Below, in pieces: positions 1 through 10,511 of a DNA stretch of 64,000 nt. How positions within the stretch are numbered: the stretch's first letter is position 1; each line of letters starts with the position of its first letter. The notes beneath the pieces were generated by a model. That model did no database searches. It was given only the letters and a program-made list of their open reading frames with translations, and had not been told where the DNA came from. The DNA is taken from positions 117,383,370-117,447,369 of the forward strand of contig CM055266.1 in NCBI GenBank assembly GCA_029237695.1, given 5' to 3'. The translations under genes and the position numbers were made by a program. Source of the stretch: Conchocele bisecta (Eukaryota > Mollusca > Bivalvia > Lucinida > Thyasiridae).

Positions 1-917
1 TGCATCTTGTAGGAATATGCTTGCACTTTCGGATGACATTGTGCTATGTGTCTCAAGAGTACCTCCTACCATTTTCTGCAAAAACTGTTCGCCATGACTG
101 CGTTCTAGTTCGTTGTATGTGACAAACGTGACATTCCTGTGGATTTTGTCCAGGAAAGCGTCCCTTAGAGGCAGAGTGAAAGAGCATTCTGCAACGGCAT
201 GGCACAGAACGTCTTCTGTGATACCGTCGCATAGGCGACATATACTATATTCTCGGTCCGTCATATAACACCACAACTGCGCGATAAAGTCTGCAAGTTT
301 CAGTTGTGCTGATGTATGTGACGACTTCCAGACTATACATGGAGTTACGGACGTATGCAGACATTTAAACCTATTAAAATCTGAGTCGCTTTCTATCCTT
401 TGCCTCCAATGATCACTTTCCAGGGCGTTAACTGAAGTCTGTACCTGTTTTTTCCACATAAATTTAGACGGCAGGTTATCATGTAGTCGTAATATATGAG
501 TGAGCTTGTAGCGAGACAATAGCTGGCAGATATCTGGGATAAAACCAGTCTTAACAGTTGGTGACCCAGCTAAATATAGAAAGAGTTTTCTGTAAAAAAT
601 ATTCCTACATATAGCCGAGCTGGGAAGCGACATGATTTTGTGAAGGAATACTAGTTTACGTTTGTCTATTTCTGCGGATAGTGTATGAAGTCCCAGCATT
701 GACTCGCACATATCAGATCGGGTACGTAGGGGAAAGCCTTGGATTTTCTTCACGATTTTATGCTGGTGTTTATTGATAGTGAGTATATCGTTTTGTGAAA
801 GGGCGTTCCACAATTCGCAACCGTATAACGTTGTTGGGATTATGATTTTCTTATATAAATTCACCGAAGTTAAGGGCTTTAGACCGGCAGGTTTCACACC
901 GAGTCCAATCTTTTTTT
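1..917 (-). pseudogene. LINE-A copy 1 ORF2, post-RT C-terminal region (runs off window)
   Basis: My translation of the minus strand continues ORF2 in a different frame from the RT segment. It reads through a region containing TLYGCELWNALS, typical of the region after the RT in these LINEs. It ends near a C-x2-C...H-x4-C knuckle visible as CRLCDG...CHAVAEC around 180-250. The frame change from the upstream RT block lies at an eight-T run (911-918). That is either a real inactivating indel or a sequencing error. The C-terminus is beyond position 1. Confidence 0.7.
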
Positions 918-2258
918 TCATTTGCCATAAAAAGCGTTTAGCCCTTTTTGGCACCTTTCCTGAATTCGTTCTTTGTACTTTAGATTAGATTGTTGTCTTA
1001 TTCCTAGATCTATGATGCTATCATCTACGGCAATGTTAGTCGTTCCTAGCGAGAAGCTGATTGTTGGTGATACCCTAGACTTAGAAAATATTACGACTCG
1101 GGATTTATCTGCGTTTATCGAAAATCTCCATTTTGTAGCGTACTCGTTAACGATATCAAGTAGGCGCTGAAGATGGTCTGGGCGCGTAGTCAAACATGTA
1201 ATGTCATCGGCTAAGGCCGGATTACCCGCGCTAACTGATCCCACGGAGGCACCCAGGCATGAATCCTCCAATTGGATTAACAGATCATTTATAAAGACGA
1301 GGTAGAAAAATGTGGAGATAACTCCTCCTTGTCTGACACTACGAGTTACTGGTATTGTTTGTGACGATACGCCGTTAACTTTCACATATGATATCAAATC
1401 AGTATAGTAACTTCTGATAACTCTCCAGATTTTACCTTGGATGCCTAAGTTGTGCAATTTATACAGGAGACCGGCGTGCCAGACTGTATCAAACGCCTTT
1501 TGTATGTCTAGGAAGGCACCGTACACGTTGCTACCTAAATCGGTGTTGGAGTACACCGTTTCCTGGAGGTTGAATGCAGCAGATACGCAGCTCAGGTTCT
1601 TCTGAAACCCTTGCTGCTGGTTACAGGGGAAATCAATAGAATTTGTGTGTATAAAAGTCCATATTCTATTGACCATAACACGTTCAAATATTTTGCACAG
1701 ACATGGAATAAGGGAGATTGGTCTATAGCTACCCGGGTCTGTTTTACATTTACCGTTTCCCTTATATAGCGGTATAATTATGCTCTGTTTCCACGCTCGT
1801 GGGACAGTTTCCTCCATAAATATTATGTTGAACAGGTGAGCTATCATTTTAACAAGAGTGTCACTGCCGTATATGATATGTTCATTTTGTGTGTTGTCTG
1901 AGCCTGGTGCCTTACGTCGTTTTAACGTACTTTTAATATCGGTTATCTCCCTTATTGTTATCGGACTTTTAAGAACTTCGCCATATTTGAGTTCTGTTGA
2001 ATGCGCCATTGTGTTAACCATGGTTGTAATAGTGGATATTTGTGATTCATCTTCTTTTTGCGACGAGTCGTTAAAAATATTACGATAATATATGGCGAAA
2101 CCGTCGGCGACTCCTTCCGGTGAAGTCTGGAGACACCCATTTGCAATGATTTCGGTGCACGTGGGAGACCTCGCGGTTTTCCGATTCCGTAAAAGTTTCC
2201 AGAATAATCGGTAATCGAGTTCGGCGGCTTCGTCAAGGTCAGTGTACACTTTATCCAT
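918..2258 (-). pseudogene. LINE-A copy 1 reverse transcriptase domain
   Basis: This 446-residue minus-strand frame is a reverse transcriptase that would copy the element RNA by target-primed reverse transcription. Visible blocks in order are KAPGSDNTQNEHI, IIPLYKGNGKCKTDPGSYRPISL, GFQKNLSC, FLDIQKAFDTVWH (first catalytic aspartate), VRQGGVIS, and ALADDITCL, where the usual Y/F-x-DD is LADD with both aspartates kept, then KWRFSINADKS. The frame opens without an endonuclease because the endonuclease and linker lie in other frames upstream (2259-3225). It stops at the 911-918 T run. A non-functional copy is likely, since at least two frame changes are needed to link the domains. Confidence 0.85.
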
Positions 2259-3225
2259 ATATTTTTCTGACTCGATACGCTGGATCTTTCGGAATTGTGC
2301 TTTAGCTTGTTTATAGCATTAAATGAAGAATATTCGCGTCCGCGCGGTCGACCATTGCTGATCCAGATGGATCGCATGTGTCGAGATTTACCGTGAGCCG
2401 CCTTCACATCGCGTGTCCAGTATGGTTTAGTATGTGTCTTAAATTTGCTTTTTGGCAATGTCGCGTTGGCTGCATGATGTATAGCATATGTTATTCTATC
2501 AGATAGCGAATCTACTGTATCAGCACTGTCGGGTTGTATTGTACTTAATGTCTCGTCTAATAGTGTTCTGTACATTAATATGTGGTCATCCGTGGTTTTT
2601 TTTTATTCCAGGATATACACTGTTCGCGAGCCGTGTCATGATTATACATATTCTGGTTAATATTCATCTTAGCGAGTATAGGGAGATGATCGGAAGTTGA
2701 AACGAATTGCTCGTTTTCGTCTAGTATTTTAAGTTCGTGAAAGCAGCGTTTTAGAGATGTATCAATGATAAAATGATCAATCATTTTCTGCGTTGGTATG
2801 AAAGTATAGTTCGGGCCTAACCTTCGAGCGGACATATTAGCAGCGATTAAATTATTATCTGTGATGAATTTGGTACATCGGTGAGTTTTATGTCGGCTAG
2901 CAAGTTGCTCCATGCCGATATTTAGTTGTGCGTTAAAGTCTCCACCGATTATTATTTGACCTTGTGTAAGGTAGTATGAAGTAAGTGCCTGTAGGTCGGC
3001 CATGCATTCATCATAGTATGTGTTATTTGAATCAGCCGGCATATAAACCGAGAAAATATACAGTGGTTGTGAATGCTGTGACTTCATCTCAATTCCAATT
3101 ATTCTGTCGCATTGAATTTCAATGGGCGTTATAATGTGAGACAGTGACTTTTTGAACATAACACTGACGCCAGCTTTCCCACATCTGGCTCTGCTGTATG
3201 GGTCAATATCACTTTGAGTGGGCAT
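2259..3225 (-). pseudogene. LINE-A copy 1 endonuclease (partial) and linker
   Basis: Two minus-strand frames cover the N-terminal part of ORF2. 2575-3225 is an exonuclease/endonuclease/phosphatase-fold fragment with IIIGGDFNAQL (metal-binding D-x-N) and STSDHLPIL (catalytic SDH). The N-terminal asparagine and glutamate motifs are missing because the element is truncated. The frame at 1958-2575 carries the linker (KSKFKTHTKPYWTRDVK, then NGRPRGREYSSFNAINK) only as far down as about 2290. Below that the true reading frame is that of the RT block. Nicking of target DNA is the family role; this copy cannot do it intact. Confidence 0.75.
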
Positions 3226-3235
3226 GTACCTTTAA

Positions 3236-3439
3236 TTCGATAAAGTGTAGGAGGTACCTAGAAACTCAGGCCATAATAAATGTACTTTGGTTCTCAGATA
3301 TCGTTGCGTATGAAAAATCACTGCGTTGAGCATTTTAAAGTCATGGAGAAATAAAGTCATGCTGTAACTTCGGCACATGATCAACTAGAAAATGTGCTCA
3401 TAGACACTACAGTCTTGATAGTAAAATGGTATAGGTATT
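3236..3439. repeat. Fragment of MITE family D
   Basis: Positions about 3268-3355 share the tactttggttctcagatat core and the following tcatggagaaata stretch with 51428-51530, and the core appears in reverse orientation near 35540 and 52110. It is one arm of a foldback element. The rest of this interval shows nothing I can assign. Confidence 0.45.
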
Positions 3440-4600
3440 ACCACCACTATCGTGGTGGGCATATATAAAACGCATTTGCCTTACAAACAAGGCGAACATA
3501 AGTCCCTACAGGGATCCTCCATATTATCGGACAAAAATGGCAGTTTTTTACAATATATTTCTTTAAACAGCAGCTAAAGTTTTCACAGAACAATCCTCGG
3601 TTCTTGCTTTCTCTATTAAACTATTTAGCAAAATGTGCCATCTTTCTCACTTAAAATTGGGTCAGATCATCAGTCGTAAGATTGCCACAAAATTATCATC
3701 TACAATCAGTTATCCGGACAAAAGTATAATAGTCTTATAACTTCTATTCTTACATTGAAATCATAAGTGTATCGCCTGTAAACCAGTGTAAACAGCATTG
3801 TGTAGTTCTGCAGAAAAATCAGTCACCCTTCGCTTCTTGGAAAACACCATATGTATAGAATTTATTGTATTTATAGAACAACTCGGCAATAACGAAATGG
3901 ACGCATTGAACTGTGACCCCCCCCCCCCCCCCACCCCCCCCCCCCCACCCCGCGCGACTTTTGACATTGTAAACAATTTGTGGAAAGAGTTGGGGAATGT
4001 TTCTAGCAAATTTTACTAAAATGTTTACCATGGCGATATATTCTTCACACTGGTATGGAAACAGTAAGCAGCTGTGTGACTTGTATGTATTCGTTGCAAT
4101 ATCGGATCAAAAGAATGCGCTTAATTAACACGTATTATCATTTTCATTTGATAAACTGATTGTCCGGATAACTGGTATGTCCCCTGTTGTGACCTTGACA
4201 TTGGGTGTTCGGGCGTGGGACGAAAGCGAGACAAAAAACCATCCCTAGACAAATAATTTGGGCAAATATTATTGAAATTGGTGAAGCAGTTAAGGAGTTA
4301 TTGAGAAAAGATTAAAAACTAAAACGCATTTGCCTTACACACAAGGTAAGCATAAGTCCACAGTGAACTTGACATAGGGTGTCCGGGCATGGGTCATGTA
4401 CGAAACGAAGCAGCATCCCAAGACAGATATTGTTGGCAGATAGTACTGAAATGGGTGAAGGAGTTAAGCAGTTATTTAGAAAACATTAAACACTTAAACG
4501 CATTGCCTTACAAACAATGTGAACATACACCCCTACTGACATTGACCTTGGGTGTTTGCGCTAGGATCGTATGCGAAGCAAAGCACCATCCCTAGGCAGA
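3440..4600 (+). repeat. Diverged tandem array, about 175-bp unit
   Basis: Units share the landmarks acgcatttgccttacaaac, gaacataagtccc, gaccttgacattgggtgt and gttaag-gagttat. Good copies start near 4170, 4345 and 4520, with a shorter piece near 3465. The same unit occurs in reverse orientation at 7320-7830, so the two arrays bracket the LINE-B relic. Between 3560 and 4160 the sequence is AT-rich, has a poly-C tract and shows nothing else recognisable. Confidence 0.6.
3917..3950. repeat. Poly-C tract
   Basis: About 34 bases of almost pure C, interrupted by single A residues. Glycine-rich or proline-rich frames across it are artefacts of the tract. A second tract lies at 57335-57372. Confidence 0.9.
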
Positions 4601-4613
4601 CATTGCCATTGCC

Positions 4614-4893
4614 GGAAGGCCTCGTCCAGTATTCCCGCGACTTTTCCAAGTTTACATCCCCGATAAATTCCACAAAAAGGCCATTCATTCCTTATAATTC
4701 CTGCATTTGAAATAAATTCATCAAGAAAATGTGTTTATTTTCCGTTTTCTTAATAATTATTTTAACTGCGCCTCACTGTTACGGAAAGTAGTTCGGCGTG
4801 GGAGTTTATTGGAATATACATTTTGGACAGAGACTTGTTACAGGCCAATCAAATGTTAGGGAATTGTGTAAATATTTTTTTGCTGGAATTATT
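4614..4893 (-). mobile_element. Foldback family A, partial copy (reverse orientation)
   Basis: This is the reverse complement of the family A element seen complete at 10696-11050 and 51530-51885. It has ggaaggcctcgtccagtatt at the left, one arm of the palindrome, ccattcattccttataattcc at the module junction, and the first module ending in tgctggaattatt. The outer half of the palindrome is absent. Confidence 0.75.
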
Positions 4894-4929
4894 AGTTAAT
4901 GTGCAACTAAAAGGCACAGCAGACATAAT

Positions 4930-6350
4930 GCTCCCAACTTATTTAACATTTCTTTTTAGACACAGGCCTAGTACCAGAATCATGTACTAATGGTATTAGT
5001 AAACCGATCTATAAAAAGAATGGAGACATAAACGATCCAAGTAATTACTACTTTGTTGTTTTGGAAAGCTCTTCACTGCTGTAATAAATAGCAGACTAAC
5101 TAAATTTGTCGACGAAAATAATGTAATTAGATATTCACAAGCAGGCTTCCGAAAAGGGTACTCATCCACGGAAAACTATTATTCAACACATATTATTCAA
5201 CACACATTATTTATATTGTAATCACTTATACAAACAATAATAAAACGTAGAAAGAAACTGTATTGTGCATTCATTGATTTCAAAGCTGTATTTGACAGTT
5301 GACAAAGTCTGGCGTAACGGGCTAAGGTCAAGGCTGTTAAATCATAATATAAATGGGAAATGTTTCACACTAATTAAAAATATGTATAACACTATTAAAT
5401 CGTGTGTAATTGCCAACGGAAGTAAAAGCAGTTTTTTTCTCCTGTAATATGGTACATGTAGTTAGACGGGGGAAAAAACTATCACCGCTTTTATTTTCAC
5501 TATGTAACTGTACATGCATTTAAATGACCTGGAAACTGTTGTCGGTTCAAAGGGGGTGAGCTGCCGAAGCCATGAACTAGACAACAAACTATAACTGTAC
5601 TTAAAACATTTCATACTTCTATATGCCGATGACACCGTACTTATCGGTGATAGAGCGACGGACTTACAACAGTACTGTACTGAATGGAAATTAACGGTTA
5701 ATGTAATCAAAACTACAGTTTTGATATTCTCAAAAGGTAGAACCGCCCAAAATATTACTAAAAAGTACTTGGGTATATTCATGGCACAAAGTGGTTCATC
5801 AGAAACACATTGCAAGCCAGGCTACAACGGCTATGTATAACTTACTATCGAATATTAGGAAGTTATCCTTACCAATAGACATACAAATATATATTTTTGA
5901 AAGGAATATCAAACCTATCTTATTATATGATTCTGAAATATGGGGATTTGGTAATAACGAGATGTTTGAACGGGTACAATTAAAATGTTTATAAATACGC
6001 ACTAAATGTAAAGTGTTCCACAATGATTTATGGAAAACTAGGAGTATTTCCCGTCCAAGTAGACATACTCACTAGAATGATTACTTTCTGGACAAAACTA
6101 CTAACATTCCCTGACAATAATAAATTGTCAGTTAATATATATTTAATGCTGCTGAGCTCACAAAACTTTGGGAATGTTAAATTTCAATGGATGAGCCCCA
6201 TAAGACAAATTTTCACATATTGCGACCTTAATGGATTTTGGATGACACAACATATGCCAAACTCTAAATGGCTAATTCCCTTACCGAAATTCCGAGAGAA
6301 GACCTGGTTTGGCCCTCACATACGTCTTTGGCATTCTTGTATGTGACAGC
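4930..6350 (+). pseudogene. LINE-B reverse transcriptase relic
   Basis: Conceptual translation in shifting plus-strand frames recovers the blocks of a second type of non-LTR reverse transcriptase. They are a proline/tyrosine block (ISKPIYKKNGDINDPSNY, about 4995-5045), QAGFRKGYS (about 5140-5165), CAFIDFKA (about 5265), VDKVWRNGLRSRLLNHNINGK (5290-5360), a polymerase LLYADDTVLIGD block (about 5610-5650) and post-RT text (5791-5994 with ILLYDSEIWGFGNNE). Stop codons and frame changes occur throughout. The YADD box is intact, but the copy is clearly dead. A fragment of the same LINE type lies in reverse orientation at 7983-8300. It could be an RTE, L2 or related clade; I cannot decide without a tree. 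Confidence 0.75.
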
Positions 6351-6560
6351 TGAATCAGATTATACCGCTTATGTCAGTATTACGATTATTCGTAATCAAA
6401 TTACGTTTAGGGGAAGGACCAAGTGACGTTGGTGTGGTATGAACCTGGCACCAGGTTAGGTTATTCTAATTTCAGGGCTGAATATATTTTGGAATTCCCA
6501 AATATTAGGGTTTAGCTGTTGATAGGTTGTTAAGCACCAATCAATCAATCAATCAATACA
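6300..6560 (+). repeat. SINE-like 3' region with (CAAT)n tail
   Basis: It shares ggtttggccctcacatacg, gattattctaatt-cagggctgaat and the near-terminal agctgttgatagg-cgttaa type sequence with 43970-44183, and ends in a tcaatcaatcaatcaat tail. A shorter relative is at 48635-48810. The conserved 3' end plus short tandem tail suggests retroposed copies. Confidence 0.55.
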
Positions 6561-6792
6561 AATATTTTATTATTGTAATATATCAGTCCAACCATACAAA
6601 CCCTAAACATTCATGATTGGGACACACTTGGTTGTAGGAAACCAGCTATGTATATGTGTTTCCTAGAATAAATTAAGTCCGAATATTTAGGGTATATTGA
6701 AATAGATTCAGACCAGTCCAGTTCAATAGGTCATAGCGCTAGCCCGTGTGTGCTAATTTGTTTGGACATTTTATGAAATTTAATTTATATAA
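6561..6792. other. AT-rich sequence, nothing recognised
   Basis: No reading frame, repeat or motif that I can support. Confidence 0.5.
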
Positions 6793-6794
6793 TA

Positions 6795-6862
6795 CAGTGG
6801 AACCTAGCTAAACCGGACACCCTGGGAATCCTCAGGGTGTCCGGTTTAGAGATGTTCCACTG
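6795..6862. mobile_element. Pogo/Tc1-like terminal hairpin (68-bp MITE)
   Basis: A near-perfect palindrome starts CAGTGGAACCT and ends with its complement, centred on a short spacer around ctgggaatcctcag. It is flanked by TA on both sides, the target duplication of the Tc1/mariner/pogo group. Related termini are at 11703-11770, 55386-55410 and 55532-55591. It looks like two terminal inverted repeats fused with no interior. Confidence 0.7.
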
Positions 6863-6869
6863 TAAATCA

Positions 6870-7319
6870 GACATTTACCATTCTTATACGTATTTGGATG
6901 CTTTGTAATCATGAATATAAATTATCATCTGAGATAAATGACAAAGAATATATGTGACGTGGTAGTATATATCAGGGTGAGTATATTACATGCACCATAT
7001 AACGTGCACCTGCATTTAGCTAGCTACGGACGGTACGGGAGTAATTGCAAGAGTTACCGTTCGCAACTAAGGGATTGTCCTATTGTTGACCTCTTCGAAA
7101 TGCACTTTCCTGTGTTTTACGGCATTTAAATTCAGACTCCAGCTGGTGGTAAACTGGGATCTATGTAAACTCCGGGGGATGCAACCCGGAAACCCCTTCC
7201 GCCCCTGGTCTGCAGCTACATGTTCATGTCCCCACCAATTTATTGGGTGGCCCCACCAATACATTGGGTGGGGGTAGGGGCATTACGTTTTACCCCTGTC
7301 CTTCCGTGCGTCCCTACGT
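6870..7319. other. Unassigned sequence
   Basis: No gene recognised. A short tandem (ccaccaat-tattgggtgg) occurs at 7232-7272. The open frames here carry no family signature and overlap on opposite strands. Confidence 0.4.
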
Positions 7320-7830
7320 CAGTGCGTCCGAAAATGTTCTTTTAAATAATAACTCCTTAACTGCTTCACCAATTTCAATAACATTCATATTCGGCTCATA
7401 TTTAAGGGTGGGAATTGGCACGGATGCCTTCCATACCCGGTTCAATAACATTTACCCACAATGTATGTCTAGGGACGGTGCTTTGTTTCGCATACGACCC
7501 ACGCCCGAACACGCAATATCAAGATCACGGGGGACTTATGTTCACATTGTTTGTAAGGCAAATGCAGTTAAGTTGTTAATCCTTTCTCAATAGCTCCTTA
7601 GCTCCTTCAGCACTTTCAATAATATTTGCCCACAATGTCTGTCTAGAGATAGTACTCTATTTCGCCCTCGACACACGCCCGAACATCCAAGCTTAAGGTT
7701 ACTGGGGACTTATGTTCATCTTGTTTGTAAGGCAAATACGTCTAAGTTTTTAATCTTTTCTCAATAACTCCCACAATGTCTGTCTAGATGATGGTGCTCT
7801 GCTTCGCATTCGACACACGCCCGAACACCC
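7320..7830 (-). repeat. Tandem array, about 170-bp unit, reverse of 3440-4600
   Basis: About three units share cacgcccgaacac, gggacttatgttca, ttgtttgtaaggcaaat and ctcaataactcc. They are the reverse complement of the 3440-4600 unit. Short cgtgcgtgcgtgcgtgc runs lie just downstream at 7855-7880. Positions 7898-7918 hold an isolated ccattcattcctat end of family A. Confidence 0.6.
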
Positions 7831-7982
7831 ATCACTAATTGTGTCCGTCCGTGCATGTGGCGTGCGTGCGTGCGTGCATCCCAACACATTCTTTTCATGT
7901 AAAGGCCATTCATTCCTATATTAAATCCGGTCCACTGGCCTTTTTATTTTTCAGAGATTTAAATCCTGTGTGATAGGTTGGT

Positions 7983-8300
7983 TCAATTATTCATGTACTC
8001 CGTTGTTGAAATGTGTTCCTTTTGATGGTGTGTTGATTCGTGGCCATTTGCTTGACCTATGTTCTTGAAATGTGTATATAAGTTATCTAGTGGGCATTCG
8101 ACAACCATTTCAATGTTACCATCATTTATTATTTTCCAGTATGCTTTGGTATCACTCTTTCGGAGCTTTCTGAGTTTCATTACTTTTTATTGTTTGAATT
8201 GTTTGTAATATTTATTTAGCGTTGTTTTATATGTTTTACATGTCGCATTTAAGACTATTATATTGTTGTTTGTTTTTCAAAGTTTATATTGATGTTTCGC
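7983..8300 (-). pseudogene. LINE-B linker fragment
   Basis: The minus-strand frame 7983-8180 contains LRKLRKSDTKAYWKIIND...LYTHFKNI, the signature of the region between endonuclease and reverse transcriptase in this LINE type. Immediately upstream the same strand gives FHRAKHQYKL and YKTTLNKYYKQFK in another frame, which are also typical of that linker. The fragment is isolated and ends at 7983. Related RT text lies at 4930-6350 on the other strand. Confidence 0.6.
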
Positions 8301-8542
8301 CCTGTGGAAATCTTGTCTGGCATTACGACAGCTATTTCCATACCAACTGGTATTGCATTTGTTACGGGTAATTTCTCATTTTGTTTTAACACCAGGGCTC
8401 CAGATAAGGAATTAGTAATTGATTATTTTCACACCATCATATCTGAAGCTATTGGGTATTTCAAAATGTTAATTGGGTAAAATAAAATCACACAACTGTT
8501 TACACATCAGCAGACAACACTTATTGAATACTTTGCTTCAAA

Positions 8543-8926
8543 ATGAAAACATGTCTTGGAATTTCATTAGAATTGTCTCCTTGGAAAATAAGAAAATATA
8601 TGCTATATAAGGTTAAAGGTGTTTTGTCAGAAAAACACGCGTCGACTTGTCAATCGTGCCAAAAGTTCCGCATTCCCTTCTATTCCGAGTCTTCAACATG
8701 TTCACACACCAATGTACTAGGAACGTTTTCCACTCTAGATTACTTATTAGTCTATTTGTCATCCACAAACACATACTGCAAAGAATTTCAGGACGTTCAG
8801 TCCTTTGATTTCATAATCGTCGGCGACACCGGAAGAACTTTTGAAGGTAATACAATAACAATCCCATCAAGAATCGTATGCGATAACTTGAAACAGAAAA
8901 AAATCTTACCTTTTGAGTGGCGGTAG
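8543..8926 (+). CDS. Unrecognised 127-residue open frame
   Basis: I do not recognise this protein. It is open for 127 codons, with cysteines clustered at STCQSCQK and SSTCSHT, and has no signal peptide or membrane segment. Its 3' end overlaps, on the opposite strand, the candidate first exon at 8910-9003, so both are unlikely to be real. The stretch ttcattagaattgtct near its start is shared with the palindrome at 36350-36391, which suggests repeat-derived sequence. Low confidence that it is translated. Confidence 0.2.
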   Translation: MKTCLGISLELSPWKIRKYMLYKVKGVLSEKHASTCQSCQKFRIPFYSESSTCSHTNVLGTFSTLDYLLVYLSSTNTYCKEFQDVQSFDFIIVGDTGRTFEGNTITIPSRIVCDNLKQKKILPFEWR

Positions 8927-9003
8927 ATATGTCCGCTCAGTATCACAATGAATATCCCTACGTACACACACATAAACAACATTAGCCGATACAGCGGCCA
9001 CAT
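8910..9003 (-). CDS. Candidate host first coding exon with signal anchor and splice donor
   Basis: The minus strand starts at an ATG (9003) and encodes about 31 residues: MWPLYR, then a hydrophobic stretch (LMLFMCVYVGIFIVILSG), then HIYRHSK. It meets a strong 5' splice donor, CAAAAG|GTAAGA, with the intron beginning at 8909. This is the layout of a signal-anchor exon of a type II membrane or secreted protein, such as a Golgi enzyme. That function is only a guess. The reading frame runs on to 8797 if unspliced. The next exon was not found in the minus-strand sequence downstream. The upstream DNA is duplicated (9030-9850 and 10512-11683), but the exon is not. Confidence 0.4.
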
Positions 9004-9029
9004 TGTGTAGGCTCAAACTTTGTAAACCT

Positions 9030-9850
9030 TATACAGATGCCATTGCGTACCTTAAACAAGTAGCGTTCGGTATGAATAGCTTTATGTATTATTCACAATA
9101 TTGGAAGACGAAACCGTGTATGTGATTGGTTTAAATAATAATATGGTTACGTAATAGTTACTGCTCTATTCGCGGCTCGGTGTTCCATAGGCACACATGT
9201 AGGTTGTTCAAACACATGTCGAACACCTCGATTAGGGCAGTAACTGACTTACACATCGACTTACCGACTACCGTTGGCTAGTATTCAGTGGAAATTTTGA
9301 ATTTCCATTTGACATTAAAGGAACTGTCTCTACGGTTGTGACAGCCGATCCATAACATCCATGTACGCATGCTGCCAGTGTGAGTATACGTCTCCCATTG
9401 ACACAATTCTCATTATTATTTGTGTTTGGTGTCTAACGTATACGTATACGAAGCAAGCACTCACTATTCTGTATAATATGCATTGGAATATGCTGGCATA
9501 AATCATACTAATTCACAGAGAATACCAGGTTAGTGTAGTTTGATATCCAGTTTATCAGGCAAGGCTGTTTCCGAGCCGAGCCACAATATATTGATATCGA
9601 AACACACAAGACTAGTATTTTATTTATCAGGTAACGTTTTATCCTAGCCAATGATCAAATTAAAAACAGTTTTCGTTGACAAGAACGAGGACTTGTTTAC
9701 GTTACGTGATTAGTCTGACGTCGTTCGGTAACGTCATGTGACGTCGTTCGTCCAATAGAACGCTACTTTTCAATTCGTTGTAACCCGGATATTCGTATCA
9801 GATCGATTCTCAGTCAGAACGTATTGCGTCAATACAAAGCTCGTTTCTCA
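9030..9850. repeat. Segmental duplication, copy 1
   Basis: From gatgccattgcg (near 9037) to caatacaaagctcgtttc (near 9850) this segment matches 10512-11683 with scattered substitutions and small indels, apart from the family A insertion in copy 2. It lies directly upstream of the candidate minus-strand exon at 8910-9003. Beyond about 9850 the two copies diverge. Confidence 0.85.
9713..9765. promoter_or_regulatory. Cluster of TGACGT half-sites plus CCAAT
   Basis: Three TGACGTC/ACGTCA-type half-sites and a CCAAT box lie within about 50 bp. The same cluster is present in copy 2 at about 11549-11600. Such sites resemble CREB/ATF elements and would suit a promoter for minus-strand transcription towards 9003. 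No TATA box or start site can be fixed, so this is an inference only. Confidence 0.3.
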
Positions 9851-10511
9851 AGGGCCTCTCATCGCTTATTGCAGTCCGTACAACTGTACATGCACGTGCA
9901 GCATATGAATGCATATATCTATTATTGGGTGGTCAGTTATAAAAGTCATTTACGAAGGGTGTTCAATAATTAATTTCCCAACACATACATGATCCCAATA
10001 AAATGAAATGATATTAATGTAATGAATGAAAACTATTAGCATAATTAAAACAACAATCAAATTTAAAAACACGTGGTCTTAGGTATGTGCATACAGTGAT
10101 GAAACATGTTTAATTTAGGAAACAATAATTTAATTTATCAAAAGTACGTCGGCAGCCGAACGTGGAACAGAAAGTAGGAATCTTCGTCTCCTTTCGCAAA
10201 ATACTGATTTGGAAAATAATTCATAATTTCCGTAAATCATGTCAAGAATTGAATGGGTGGGTGGTGGCAGGATGGGGCTAATATGGACTTAGCCACTGTA
10301 CTATACTGAACCCTTCGTTCAATTGATGAAGCTTTCAGATTAACTTTCGCACAATGTATAAGCTCTGTATTCATGATCAGCTTTATTTAATTTTTTTTCG
10401 GAATTAATATCGTCGAAAATTCGAAAATCAGTCACCGTAAATGATGTCAACAATTGACTAATAACTTTCAGATTAAATTACGCAGCTCTGCATTTTGTAA
10501 CAGATGCCATT
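9851..10511. other. Intergenic, nothing recognised
   Basis: AT-rich single-copy-looking sequence between the two duplication copies. No convincing frame, repeat or RNA. Confidence 0.5.

Larger units (their letters stand above)
1..3235 (-). mobile_element. LINE-A copy 1, non-LTR retrotransposon, 5'-truncated
   Basis: A minus-strand non-LTR retrotransposon occupies the window start. Read from 3235 down to 1 it gives a partial apurinic-type endonuclease, a linker, a reverse transcriptase and a cysteine/histidine C-terminal domain, which is the order of Jockey/CR1-group ORF2 proteins. The endonuclease lacks its N-terminus and homology stops near 3235, so the copy is 5'-truncated. Its 3' end lies outside the window and no target duplication can be checked. 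It resembles LINE-A copy 2 (13977-22845) in domain order and in the RQGGVIS reverse-transcriptase motif. Superfamily assignment is an inference from motifs. Confidence 0.85.

Noticed and set aside
3761..4031. Poly-glycine and poly-proline frames
   Set aside because: They cross a poly-C tract and have no other support.
7083..7593. Two overlapping frames of 64 and 116 residues
   Set aside because: They run through short tandem and array sequence and lack family features.
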